Part shown: in pieces, positions 1 through 7,960 of the stretch
Layout: each line of letters begins with the position of its first letter
Position numbering within the stretch: the stretch's first letter is position 1
Source of the DNA: Bdellovibrionales bacterium
GTDB lineage: Bacteria; Bdellovibrionota; Bdellovibrionia; Bdellovibrionales; UBA1609
Direction of reading: 5' to 3'
DNA length: 64,000 nt
NCBI GenBank assembly: GCA_027459485.1
Contig: DAIDIG010000004.1
Coordinates: forward strand, 1-64,000
Position numbers and translations under genes: made by a program
Notes under the pieces: model-generated
What the model was told of the DNA's origin: nothing
What the model saw: only the letters and a program-made list of their open reading frames with translations
Database searches by the model: none

Positions 1-390
1 GGCGTCGCTGCATCAGAGTTTCCTCCATTGTGTAATATTCCCTACTGCTGCCTCCCGTAGGAGTCTGGACCGTGTGTCAGTTCCAGTGAGGCTGATCATC
101 CTCTCAGACCAGCTACCCATCGTCGCCTTGGTAAGCCATTACCTCACCAACTAGCTAATGGGACGCGGACTCATCCTCAAGCGTCTTACGACTTTTACCT
201 CTCGGGCATTCGCCCGTGTGGTCTTACGAAGTATTAGCCAATCTTTCGACTGGTTATCCTTCTCTCGAGGGGAGATTATCCACGTGTTACTCTCCCGTGC
301 GCCACTAATGTATTGCTACATCCGTTCGACTTGCATGTATTAGGCGCGCCGCCAGCGTTAGCTCTGAGCCAGAATCAAACTCTCCACTTA
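1..390 (-). rRNA. rrs: 16S ribosomal RNA, 5' end (partial)
   Basis: The minus strand carries the 5' third of a small-subunit rRNA gene, cut by the window edge. The universal 5' signature (AGAGTTTGAT...TGGCTCAG) reads from 383 down to 364, and the universal V2/V3 site ACTCCTACGGGAGGCAGCAG reads from 64 down to 45. The distance between the two is about 11 nt shorter than in E. coli, so V1/V2 helices are somewhat reduced. The mature 5' end is placed about 7 nt upstream of AGAGTTTGAT, near 390. Short reading frames inside this interval are not genes. Confidence 0.97.
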
Positions 391-590
391 AAAGTAGATA
401 TTTGCTTATAGCTCAATCTAATCATTCTGTGTGATCACGAACATTTTAACATGTTCGTTAATTCTCAAATTTTTTGACCATTTGCTTAGGTCGGGCGACA
501 AAAATTTTATCGTCGACTTAGCAAAGGACCCAAAATCATATTTTGGACTAGCTATTCAGTTTTCAAAGAGCGGATTTCCAAAGACATGCA
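391..590 (-). other. rRNA operon leader with hairpins
   Basis: This is transcribed leader between the rRNA promoter and the 16S 5' end. Two inverted repeats are visible. One at 437-458 has an 8-bp perfect stem (ACGAACAT/ATGTTCGT) with a 6-nt loop. A longer imperfect one spans 481-525 with arms TTTGCTTAGGTCG and CGACTTAGCAAA. Such leader hairpins commonly take part in antitermination or pre-16S processing; the function here is inferred. No protein-coding signal is seen in the rest of the 391-718 gap. Confidence 0.5.
552..571 (-). promoter_or_regulatory. boxA-like rRNA antitermination site
   Basis: On the minus strand 571 to 552 reads GCTCTTTGAAAACTGAATAG. This matches the boxA motif (TGCTCTTTGAAAA-type) of rRNA leaders that recruits NusB/S10. 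It sits just downstream of the predicted start site and about 170 nt upstream of the 16S 5' end. A second weaker GCTCTTTG occurs between the -35 and -10 boxes (about 602-611). Confidence 0.6.
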
Positions 591-619
591 GGTATATTTG
601 AAACAAAGAGCGTGGTCAA
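591..619 (-). promoter_or_regulatory. rRNA operon promoter
   Basis: On the minus strand a -35 box TTGACC (619-614) and a -10 box TATACC (596-591) are separated by exactly 17 nt. This is a good housekeeping-sigma promoter, about 200 nt upstream of the 16S 5' end and directly upstream of the boxA element. A GC-rich discriminator is not obvious. No second promoter of similar quality was seen in the leader. Confidence 0.65.
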
Positions 620-718
620 GGCCTCTGATCAAAAATTTTTAGAGAAATTTTAATGCTTTGGGCGGGTTTCTCCAACCCATTGCCCAACATGGATTTGGGC
701 CTTATCCGAAAATCCGGG

Positions 719-1945
719 TTAACTGAGGGATTGGTGAAATGCGCGCACGTCGCCGCTTGCGCGTATGCCGTTCGGGCTCCATCCCGCAATAAATAGGCCT
801 TCTGGTGATCGAACTCGACTCAAGGCTACGTAAGCTTGCCCTTCTTCAAACACTCGAGAGAGATCCATCACGGCGCAATCAAGGGTCATCCCTTGGCATT
901 TATGTATCGTGGTCGCCCAAGCCAAATTGATTGGGAAATTTGTCGCTGCAGCGACCGGCTCGCCTTCACTGTTCATATACGAAAACGTTTCAGGTTCAAT
1001 TTCGACCGTCAGACCATTGAGCAATTCCACTTCAATAATGTCTGAACTTATTTTCTTTATTTTACCAAGTGTGCCGTTCACGTATCGCAGCTTGGGGTCA
1101 TTTTTTCGAATCATAATCAGGGCTTCATTCTTCAGGTACAAAGTCTCAGGCACGGGTGCTGATTTTCGAATCGCTTCGAGATAAGGGCCCTCGCCATCGT
1201 AAATAGTTTCTATTTTAGTTACTTCACCGGGCAATCTATCAAGCTCGCGAATATTATAATCTTCAACCGAGCGGCGGTGCGGAAAAACATGGGTTGCCAC
1301 ACTCATTTTTTCGCGAGATTTCATCCTCGAGTTTAAAAATTGGGTGACCTCTTCGTTGACCTCTCCTTCGCGCACGAAATTTAAGACGCGCAGAAAATCT
1401 CGATCTTCAGTTCGCACGATTGTGTTCAGGTAAGCGACTTGAAATGAACTTTCGAGCCACGCTTCGGATTTAAATGCCCAGTCCTTAGCCGTACCGTAAG
1501 TATTGACAGGCGGGAGCTGACCAAAATCCCCCACCGCCACGATTTTCATCCCTCCCCATGGGGCACCATTATCGCGTAATTTTCGACTGATCGATTCGGC
1601 AGCCTTTAATGCTAGACCTGGAATCATACTGACTTCGTCAATGACGACGAGTTGCGTTTTTCGCAGCCGCCTTTTCAACCTCTTGTCATCTAGCGCGCGT
1701 TTTACTGTTCGCTCGAGACCACCCTCCATAATGCCGAGACCAAAAAAGCTATGAAAGGTCACCCCACCGACAAGCACCGCCGCTGCACCCGTGCTGGCGA
1801 CTACACGATGGGTTTTAGGGTCCTTTTCTTTCAGAAATTGTTGAAGCAGGTAGGATTTACCAGCGCCGGCAACGCCGGTTAGAAAAACGTTATTTGGGCT
1901 GTTTAAAATTGCGAGGGCTTTTTGCTGGCATTCGGTCAATGACAT
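719..1945 (-). CDS. PIF1-family / AAA ATP-dependent DNA helicase
   Basis: A 408-aa superfamily 1 helicase of the PIF1/RecD2-like group, expected to unwind DNA 5'-3'. Visible motifs in order are Walker A GVAGAGKS near residue 24, Walker B VVIDEVSM near residue 100, motif III GDFGQLPP near 142, motif V ATTIHKCQGMT near 345 and motif VI YVALSRVRS near 375. The protein has the core helicase only, with no long N-terminal or C-terminal extension. The likely role is in replication restart, recombination or G-quadruplex resolution; this is from family knowledge. It stands alone between the rRNA promoter and a tRNA gene, and its stop lies about 100 nt from the rRNA -35 box, so the two units are transcribed in the same direction. 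Confidence 0.85.
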   Translation of the reverse strand: MSLTECQQKALAILNSPNNVFLTGVAGAGKSYLLQQFLKEKDPKTHRVVASTGAAAVLVGGVTFHSFFGLGIMEGGLERTVKRALDDKRLKRRLRKTQLVVIDEVSMIPGLALKAAESISRKLRDNGAPWGGMKIVAVGDFGQLPPVNTYGTAKDWAFKSEAWLESSFQVAYLNTIVRTEDRDFLRVLNFVREGEVNEEVTQFLNSRMKSREKMSVATHVFPHRRSVEDYNIRELDRLPGEVTKIETIYDGEGPYLEAIRKSAPVPETLYLKNEALIMIRKNDPKLRYVNGTLGKIKKISSDIIEVELLNGLTVEIEPETFSYMNSEGEPVAAATNFPINLAWATTIHKCQGMTLDCAVMDLSRVFEEGQAYVALSRVRSPEGLFIAGWSPNGIRASGDVRAFHQSLS

Positions 1946-2217
1946 TGTCGAAGATATTTACAGGTAATATATTCGATCGCAAGCAATAGATTTCATATCC
2001 GCGAATCCGCCGAACCGGCGGAACAGTTGGACAATCACGCAATAATCATTCATCAAACTAGTGGACCTATTCCACACGCAATTCTAAGCGAAATATTGAC
2101 CGAGTTAGTAGAAAACATCCATCAGGCCTTTAGAATGATCGGCCCGGCGAAATTTCAGATTGTCTACTTTAATCTCTAGCGTGCGATCAATCCGGCATAA
2201 CGACTAAACGTAGAAAT

Positions 2218-2293
2218 TGGTGGAGGCAACAGGGATCGAACCTGCGACCTTCTGAATGCAAATCAGACGCTCTCCCAACTGAGCTATGCCCCC
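2218..2293 (-). tRNA. tRNA-Ala (anticodon TGC)
   Basis: A complete 76-nt cloverleaf on the minus strand. The 5' acceptor strand GGGGGCA (2293-2287) pairs with TGCCTCC. The D arm is GCTCAGTTGGGAGAGC, the anticodon loop TTTGCAT gives anticodon TGC, and the T arm contains GGTTCGATCC. CCA is encoded at the 3' end (2220-2218). It is a stand-alone gene about 1.8 kb upstream of the 16S 5' end. This copy is not in a 16S-23S spacer. Confidence 0.97.
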
Positions 2294-2363
2294 AAGAAGG
2301 TTCGTCAAAATGATTAGATGGGGGACGGAATCGGGTCAAGGGAATTCGTGAATCGGGGAATGT

Positions 2364-2951
2364 TTATGCCGAGGCCTTCTGCTTCATCCCTGTGATTGGA
2401 TTCAGCCACGACTTCTCGTTATCGAGTTCGAACCCAACCGCTTCAGCGCCGTTCAGAACTGAATCGAAAACACGACGAAGGACATCGACTTCTTCGTTGC
2501 TTGTTCCCTTGGCTGTTAGGCTTTCTTCGATTGCCTCAACAACGCTAACGAGATCAGGCGTAGTCACGACTTTGGGCAATTTTTTAAGGTCAAGCCCAGC
2601 GGTTTCGGCCGGTTTGAACCCGATCAAGCGATCCGTGATCAAAATCTTTTTGCCGTCGATAAAATTGACTTGCAAAAAGGCCTGCCCGTCAGAGTCTTGC
2701 CGCTCCAGCACCTCTTCGATGGCTTCAGCGGAGAAGCGGATCGTTTTACCGTCCACACGTTGAAAGATCGCCATAATAGGTTCAACGCTTTTCGGGCGTA
2801 ACTCCAATCCTTGAGATCGCGCAATGTAATCGGCAATTATGTTTTCCGGTCGGCCGATCGCCGGTTTGTGAGAGTAATCCAAGTAGATGCCCCCAATAGC
2901 AAATCTAACTTTCTTTTCGACCTCGCGAATAAATACTTGAGAAAACGACAT
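2364..2951 (-). CDS. Hypothetical protein, 195 aa
   Basis: I do not recognise this family. The protein is soluble-looking, with no signal peptide or membrane segment. It has alternating short strands and helices, a central segment resembling a small beta sheet (around residues 60-110) and a helical C-terminal third rich in Glu. The start ATG lies 49 bp from the divergent GTG of the cupin gene, so the two share a short promoter region. The gene reads toward the tRNA-Ala gene, which begins about 70 nt downstream. Codon use looks like that of its neighbours. Confidence 0.7.
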   Translation of the reverse strand: MSFSQVFIREVEKKVRFAIGGIYLDYSHKPAIGRPENIIADYIARSQGLELRPKSVEPIMAIFQRVDGKTIRFSAEAIEEVLERQDSDGQAFLQVNFIDGKKILITDRLIGFKPAETAGLDLKKLPKVVTTPDLVSVVEAIEESLTAKGTSNEEVDVLRRVFDSVLNGAEAVGFELDNEKSWLNPITGMKQKASA

Positions 2952-3000
2952 ATTTTTGGGTTATTGTCCTGCATAGGAATGAGACAAAAGGAGTCCAATC

Positions 3001-3306
3001 GTGCTCGTGTTTAGATGGCAAGCCCCTGTTGTGCCTGATAAAAAGCAAATTTCGTCTTTGTTTGAAGCCGAGGGTTTGACCCCGACGGAAGAAGCGTTCC
3101 CTCCCGATACAGTCATTGACTGGCATCGACATAGGTTCGACGAAGTTCGCACAGTCGTCGAAGGAGAAATACTGTTTGATATTGCCGGCAACCAGCTGTT
3201 ACTCCGCCCGGGAGACCGAATCGTCATCCCGTCCAATACGAAGCATAGCTTTCGAGTTCACGGTACAAGCCCTTGTTTATGTATTGTCGCGAATAAAGCC
3301 CTCTAG
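3001..3306 (+). CDS. Cupin-domain protein
   Basis: A 101-aa single-domain small-barrel cupin. Cupin motif 1 is visible as H-R-H-R-F-D-E around residues 42-48, followed by the glycine of VVEGE, and motif 2 as LRPGDRIVIP...KH around 69-82. The His/Glu/His set would bind a divalent metal. The substrate cannot be told; stand-alone cupins of this size include isomerases, dioxygenase-like enzymes and sensors. The start is a GTG chosen because AAAGGAG sits 7 nt upstream. The gene converges on rarA with only 7 bp between the stop codons. Confidence 0.82.
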   Translation: MLVFRWQAPVVPDKKQISSLFEAEGLTPTEEAFPPDTVIDWHRHRFDEVRTVVEGEILFDIAGNQLLLRPGDRIVIPSNTKHSFRVHGTSPCLCIVANKAL

Positions 3307-3313
3307 GTCGCCC

Positions 3314-4639
3314 TCAGGATTCAGACCGTAACCACTCTAAATAGGTTCGAATCGTTTTTTCGAAACCATGCTCGCTTGGTTCGTAAAACCTCTTACCTTT
3401 AGCTGAGTCAGGCAGAAAGTCTTGTTTGATGAAGCCCTTTTCAGAGTTGTGGGAATATTTATATTCAGCGCCGTAACCCATATTCTTATTGAGTGGCGTC
3501 TTTGAAGAGCGCAATGAGAGCGGTATCGGGAGTGGCCCGGTTTTTTGAACGTATTGAGATGCGACTTGAATCGCGAGATAGGCTCGATTCGATTTCGGCG
3601 CTGTCGCCAAGTATGTGGTCACTTGCGACAGACTGATTCGACATTCGGGTAAACCAATGAGCTCCACCGCTTGTAGCCCGGCCACCGCAACTTGAAGAGC
3701 GCGTGGGTCGGCGTTGCCAATATCTTCAGATGCCAAAATCACAAGCCGACGGGCGATGAAAATGGGGTCCTCACCGCCCTCAAGCATGCGAGCTAAGTAA
3801 TACACGGCGGCGTCGGGATCGCTTCCACGCACGGATTTTATAAATGCCGATATTGTGTCGTAGTGCTGCTCGCTCGCCTTATCGTAGCGGAGATTACGCC
3901 CTCCCAGGGCGCTCTCAAGGAGTTCTGATGAAAGGGGCGACCTGTCTTCACATGGATTTTGCGAATAAAGATGCATCGCGATTTCAAGCGAATTGAGAAG
4001 ACGACGAGCATCACCGTATGCAATTTCTATTAACTGAGCCTGAGCCTCGGGTCGCAAGAGCTGCTCAAGAGTCAATCCGCATCTTTCGATGGCGCGATTC
4101 AGAATTGTCAATAGTTCAGGTTCTGACAGAGGTTCAAAAATTAGGACCTGTGCGCGACTTAATAGCGCTGCGTTCAGCTCATAACTTGGATTTTCAGTCG
4201 TGGCACCTATTAGGGCGATATCGCCGGCTTCTGTGAAGGGTAATAAAACGTCTTGCTGGCCCCGATTCAACCGATGAATTTCATCGACGAACACGACTGT
4301 CTTCTCTTGAAAGTGAATTCGCCGCTCATGGGCTTCGAGGCCTATTTGGCGAAGTTCTTTGGCACCCGTGTCGACTGCACTACAGCTGATAAATTGAGCT
4401 TTAACTTCATGGCTGAGAAGACGTGCAAATGTCGTTTTGCCCGTGCCTGGCGGCCCCCAAAGTATAAGATTCGGCAAAAAATTAGTTTCGCGAAGTTGCT
4501 TCAGAAGCAAAGCCTGTCTCTTTGCCAACCCTGTAGTCGATATCAAGTCACAAAATGATTGCGGCCGCAAACGCTCGGCAAGCGGTACAAATTTCGACGA
4601 GTCTAAATTTTCGGATTCTGCTGTCTCAAATAGATCCAT
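3314..4639 (-). CDS. rarA: Replication-associated recombination protein A (MgsA/RarA AAA+ ATPase)
   Basis: A 441-aa AAA+ ATPase of the clamp-loader-like RarA/MgsA/WRNIP1 family, which acts at stalled replication forks and at ssDNA gaps. Seen are Walker A GPPGTGKT (about residue 62), Walker B VFVDEIHR (about 116), the sensor-1 region IGATTENPS, and the MgsA C-terminal half containing LASEDIGNADP and the typical tetramerisation segment ending near KNMGYGAEYKYSHN. The length fits the family. The gene is monocistronic; its upstream region holds a 15-bp inverted repeat (4687-4701). Confidence 0.95.
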   Translation of the reverse strand: MDLFETAESENLDSSKFVPLAERLRPQSFCDLISTTGLAKRQALLLKQLRETNFLPNLILWGPPGTGKTTFARLLSHEVKAQFISCSAVDTGAKELRQIGLEAHERRIHFQEKTVVFVDEIHRLNRGQQDVLLPFTEAGDIALIGATTENPSYELNAALLSRAQVLIFEPLSEPELLTILNRAIERCGLTLEQLLRPEAQAQLIEIAYGDARRLLNSLEIAMHLYSQNPCEDRSPLSSELLESALGGRNLRYDKASEQHYDTISAFIKSVRGSDPDAAVYYLARMLEGGEDPIFIARRLVILASEDIGNADPRALQVAVAGLQAVELIGLPECRISLSQVTTYLATAPKSNRAYLAIQVASQYVQKTGPLPIPLSLRSSKTPLNKNMGYGAEYKYSHNSEKGFIKQDFLPDSAKGKRFYEPSEHGFEKTIRTYLEWLRSES

Positions 4640-4686
4640 ATCGATTACGTTTTAGTCTTTGTTTTGCTCAAATCACAATCTTTGTT

Positions 4687-4701
4687 GTCTCAAATTGAGA
4701 C
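4687..4701. promoter_or_regulatory. Inverted repeat GTCTCAAATTGAGAC, possible operator
   Basis: Two perfect 7-bp arms (GTCTCAA and TTGAGAC) flank one central base in the 181-bp region between divergent rarA and the lipoprotein gene at 4821. Placement between divergent genes suggests a regulator binding site. No convincing -35/-10 pair could be fixed around it on either strand. Confidence 0.35.
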
Positions 4702-4820
4702 TCTTAAACGACACAATGCAGAAGGTGCTAAGGTGAGTCAGAATTCACTCCGATAAGAGATGAAAGGCGTGGAGCGTATTTAGTGGGATAACATCGGCAC
4801 GCCGAGGAGATCAACGGGCA

Positions 4821-5549
4821 ATGCGAACATCTATTTTGCAAAATAACTGGATGCGGGCGTCCCTCCTAGGATTGGTGCTGATGAGTGTCGTTCAGTGCGG
4901 CGGCGCGTTTGGAGCATCGGCTAAGGTTAACCTACAACTCTTACCTAATCTGCCAATTGTGTCACTTGCCACGCTTAACATTACGTACACGGATCCGCTG
5001 ACCTCTCTACAAACACAATCCACTATTACGGCACCCTGGTACGAATTGACTATGAGTATAACAAACAATTCGACCGAATATCTCACCTTGGCCGGGTTCC
5101 TTTATAACGTCAGTTACTTATCGAGCGGTGGTTTACAGACAACCTATGGGCAGGAGTTTACGGTTACCAATTTGGACCCACGGTTTACTTGTCAGTCGCT
5201 CACCGGGGCCGTGCGCAGTATGATCGTGGAAGGCCTTGCTCCGAATGAAACGTACTCTGGTTTAAATGATCCATGCGACGATTACCTATCATCGAGTATT
5301 TCGTCGTCTAAGTCAGATATCTATTATGTCAGCAGCCTGCCGACCTCGGCAAGCGCCGGTGGGGGTTCGGGAGGATCGGGAGGAGGATCTAGCAACCCGG
5401 GCACAAACCCAGCCCTCGAATCAACATCTTACTTTCTGCAATTTTACGCTCAAGGTTGGTTCGAAGCGGACGGACGAAACAGCGATGGTTCACCAAAAGG
5501 CCCGCCTATCGAGCGCTTTATTTGGGAAGGTTTCATGACCACCCAATAA
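4821..5549 (+). CDS. Putative lipoprotein, 242 aa
   Basis: The N-terminus has a positively charged start, a hydrophobic stretch (about residues 12-25) and the lipobox-like tetrapeptide VVQC followed by GG, so a lipid-anchored envelope protein is likely. The -1 residue is Gln rather than Gly/Ala/Ser, which is non-canonical. The mature part looks beta-rich (residues 40-170), with a Gly/Ser linker (GGGSGGSGGGSS, about residues 186-197) before a short C-terminal segment. A GAGGAG lies about 11 nt before the ATG; an ATG ten codons later is a possible alternative start. The stop is 1 bp from the end of pilQ on the opposite strand. No known family is recognised. Confidence 0.7.
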   Translation: MRTSILQNNWMRASLLGLVLMSVVQCGGAFGASAKVNLQLLPNLPIVSLATLNITYTDPLTSLQTQSTITAPWYELTMSITNNSTEYLTLAGFLYNVSYLSSGGLQTTYGQEFTVTNLDPRFTCQSLTGAVRSMIVEGLAPNETYSGLNDPCDDYLSSSISSSKSDIYYVSSLPTSASAGGGSGGSGGGSSNPGTNPALESTSYFLQFYAQGWFEADGRNSDGSPKGPPIERFIWEGFMTTQ

Positions 5550-5550
5550 T

Positions 5551-7938
5551 CTAAGTGCCGCCATTAGCAGACCCTGCGGTTGCGCTGGCTGGCATTGTTA
5601 ACCCTCCGGTTGTGTCACCAGTTGAGGCGGCCTGCTCTTGCGAATTTAAAATTCGCGGAGTGAGAAAAAGCAGCAATTCCGCCCGCGAGCGATCGGAATG
5701 TTTGTAGCTAAATAGCCAGCCTATCCCCGGCAAATCTTTTAACCACGGTACACCTTGATTAGAGTTTGTCTCGTCGCTTTGGTAGATGCCGCCAATAACC
5801 GCGGTTTGACCGTTTGGTACGAGAACCTTTGTCGTCGCCTGCCGTGTATTGATCGGTCGAGCACCAGATGAAGGGTCGGCCACAGCACCAGGATATTGAC
5901 GGACCAAATCCACATCGAGAATGACACTCCCCTCGGCAGTAATTTGTGGAGTGACTGTCAAATGGAGCTCCCAATCTTTCATGACCGGCTGCGACTCGGT
6001 GGTCTGTGTTTGCGTGTCGATTATGTGTGTCACATAGATTGTCTGGCCCTTTTGGACAATTTCTGCCTTCTCTTTATTCATAGTTACGATACGAGGTGCG
6101 GAAATAATGCGCACGAGGTCATCTGTTTGCGCCAAGGCCAATGCAGCCTGCAGATCACCCACAAAATTGAGCACACCGACATTCAAACTCGCGTTGCCAA
6201 GACCACCCGCGTAGCCGCCCGAGCCACTGCTCGGAAGAGGTGAGACATTCAAGCCAGCCAAATAGGAAATGGGACTACCTGAGTAGCCGCCCGACGATGA
6301 AACCATCGTTTGGACGCCCGAGAAGCCCCAGTTGACACCGATGTCGCGCGAAAAGCCTTCGTCCGCCTCGACAACTTTGCCTTCGATCATAACTTGAGCC
6401 GGCGGGATATCGAGCGCTTTTATCAGGCGCGACACACGCGCTAATACGTCGGCTGTATCAGTAATAATAATCGAGCTCGTTCTCGGATCGCTAACGACTT
6501 GGCCGCGCGTCGGAGTCAAAAAAGGCTTTATCTGCTTCTCGAGATCTTGGACATTCGCGTAGCTGACAGGGATCACTTTAACTTTCATTGGGGTCAAGTT
6601 AGCCTGAGCATCCACAATTGCTTTTGCCTCTTTGGCCTCAGACTGTAAAGTCGACAGCTTGGTTATCCGCAGAACGTTACCCTGACGTATGTACCCTAAA
6701 TCTTTGGATCGCATGACGATCACCAATGCCTGATCCCACGGGACTTGACGAAGTTTGAGGGAAATTTTGCCTTGCACGTCATCGGCAATCACAATGTTCA
6801 CGCCACTTTCATCGGCAATGAATTTGATTACTTCGCGCACGTCCGCATCATCTGTTTCAATAGAAATGGGCCGGCCGAAGAACTTATTACTGCCGGTGAG
6901 AAACTCATCTAACGTGCGAGCACCCAAGATTTGTTCAGACGTTTTTGCGGCGCTTGTATCGTAAGATGCCTTATCGCCTGATGTGTACGTGACAGCCGCG
7001 CTATCGCCTTCGGCGACCGCTTGCGACGGCTGGGTCGACGGTGTCAGTAAGATAGAATTGTCAACTTGTGAGACGACCGGTTGGGCTGTCCCCTTCATCT
7101 GTACAACGATTCGAGCCACGTTTCCGCCAGGGTTTTCGTAAGCGTTGATAGCTCCGAAAGGAGTATCGAAATCTTTCATAATAAATGGCCGCTGCAGCTG
7201 CTGCGACAATTTCGAATTCGGAATTTCAACTACCGTTTGATTATTTGCGCGGTTAGTGCGGATTGTGTACTCCGTCGGCTGGTCGGTTTTGATTTCGACC
7301 GTGCCACCGTTTGGATTTGAAATAAATCGAATGCTTTTAACTATTGTTGAAGGAGCTTCATCCGCCGGCGCGGGCGGCGTTTCGGGAGAAATTGGCGCCG
7401 CGTCCGTTTGTTGGGCTTGCGACGACTGTTGGGACGATTGTTGCGGAGATTCGAGATCCTGTAGGTCGTTAGCTTGATCTTGAGATGGTTGCGCGGATTG
7501 GGAGCCGCCTTGTTGGGCAGTCGACTGGCCCTGCGTATTTTGTGCCGCCTTTTGAACTTGCCGATCTTTAGCTGATGGGGTGGCCGACGATTGGCTGTTA
7601 TTACTATCAAAGTCGCTAAAATCGGAATTATTTAGATCGCCAAAGTCCTGGTCACTGCTGTTATTCGCGCTAGAAGTTGCCGGACCACTATCTGCCCCCG
7701 TTGGGTCACTATTATCGCCCAAGGTGGCATCGCTGCTATCGCCCGTGGCATCGCTGTTGTCCCCCAAGGTGGCATCGCTGTTATCGCTAGCCGTTGTATC
7801 GCCGTTGTTTGTGGTATCACCGGATGCCGGGTTATTCGAAAGCTCGCTCATCAAACCTTGATCCTGCGGAGATGTCGAAGCGCATCGCACGAGCGCAAAA
7901 ATTGCGAGAATTCCAAACAGCAATTTAACATTGACCAT
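5551..7938 (-). CDS. pilQ: Type IV pilus secretin PilQ
   Basis: The outer-membrane secretin through which the type IV pilus passes. With the chosen start it has 795 aa. Order: a hydrophobic N-terminus ending in a lipobox-like ALVRC at about residue 18, a Ser/Asp/Asn/Gln-rich low-complexity region (about 30-180), an AMIN domain that would bind peptidoglycan (about 190-290), an STN/N0 domain, a secretin N1 domain (VIPVSYANVQDLEKQIKPF) and the C-terminal secretin barrel with VPNGQTAVIGGIYQ and a final LLLFLTPRIL. The start ATG at 7938 is preferred over an upstream extension (to 8046) because GAAAGGA lies 6 nt before it and it leaves 22 nt after the pilP stop. It is the last gene of pilMNOPQ. The Cys near the N-terminus is the only one seen in the protein. 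Confidence 0.95.
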   Translation of the reverse strand: MVNVKLLFGILAIFALVRCASTSPQDQGLMSELSNNPASGDTTNNGDTTASDNSDATLGDNSDATGDSSDATLGDNSDPTGADSGPATSSANNSSDQDFGDLNNSDFSDFDSNNSQSSATPSAKDRQVQKAAQNTQGQSTAQQGGSQSAQPSQDQANDLQDLESPQQSSQQSSQAQQTDAAPISPETPPAPADEAPSTIVKSIRFISNPNGGTVEIKTDQPTEYTIRTNRANNQTVVEIPNSKLSQQLQRPFIMKDFDTPFGAINAYENPGGNVARIVVQMKGTAQPVVSQVDNSILLTPSTQPSQAVAEGDSAAVTYTSGDKASYDTSAAKTSEQILGARTLDEFLTGSNKFFGRPISIETDDADVREVIKFIADESGVNIVIADDVQGKISLKLRQVPWDQALVIVMRSKDLGYIRQGNVLRITKLSTLQSEAKEAKAIVDAQANLTPMKVKVIPVSYANVQDLEKQIKPFLTPTRGQVVSDPRTSSIIITDTADVLARVSRLIKALDIPPAQVMIEGKVVEADEGFSRDIGVNWGFSGVQTMVSSSGGYSGSPISYLAGLNVSPLPSSGSGGYAGGLGNASLNVGVLNFVGDLQAALALAQTDDLVRIISAPRIVTMNKEKAEIVQKGQTIYVTHIIDTQTQTTESQPVMKDWELHLTVTPQITAEGSVILDVDLVRQYPGAVADPSSGARPINTRQATTKVLVPNGQTAVIGGIYQSDETNSNQGVPWLKDLPGIGWLFSYKHSDRSRAELLLFLTPRILNSQEQAASTGDTTGGLTMPASATAGSANGGT
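7718..7780. repeat. Short tandem repeat inside pilQ low-complexity region
   Basis: The 18-mer CCCAAGGTGGCATCGCTG occurs at 7718-7735 and again at 7763-7780, a period of exactly 45 bp, with a degenerate copy (GTGGCATCGCTG) between them at about 7745. It encodes the repeated peptide DNSDATLG/DNSDATG in the Asp/Ser-rich linker of PilQ. The 45-bp period keeps the reading frame, so copy-number change would alter linker length without truncation. Confidence 0.6.
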
Positions 7939-7960
7939 TATCATTCCTTTCGACCGCCTT

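Noticed and set aside
158-343. 61-aa reading frame on the plus strand
   Set aside because: It lies entirely inside the 16S rRNA gene on the opposite strand and has no ribosome site.
2001-2025. Terminator-like hairpin CCGCCG-AAC-CGGCGG upstream of the helicase gene
   Set aside because: No T-run follows, the 3-nt loop is minimal, and the place relative to the helicase start is not that of a terminator for tRNA-Ala with certainty.
7580-7861. Leu/Ser-rich 93-aa frame antisense to pilQ
   Set aside because: It is the mirror of the repeated Asp/Ser codons of pilQ and has no start signals of its own.
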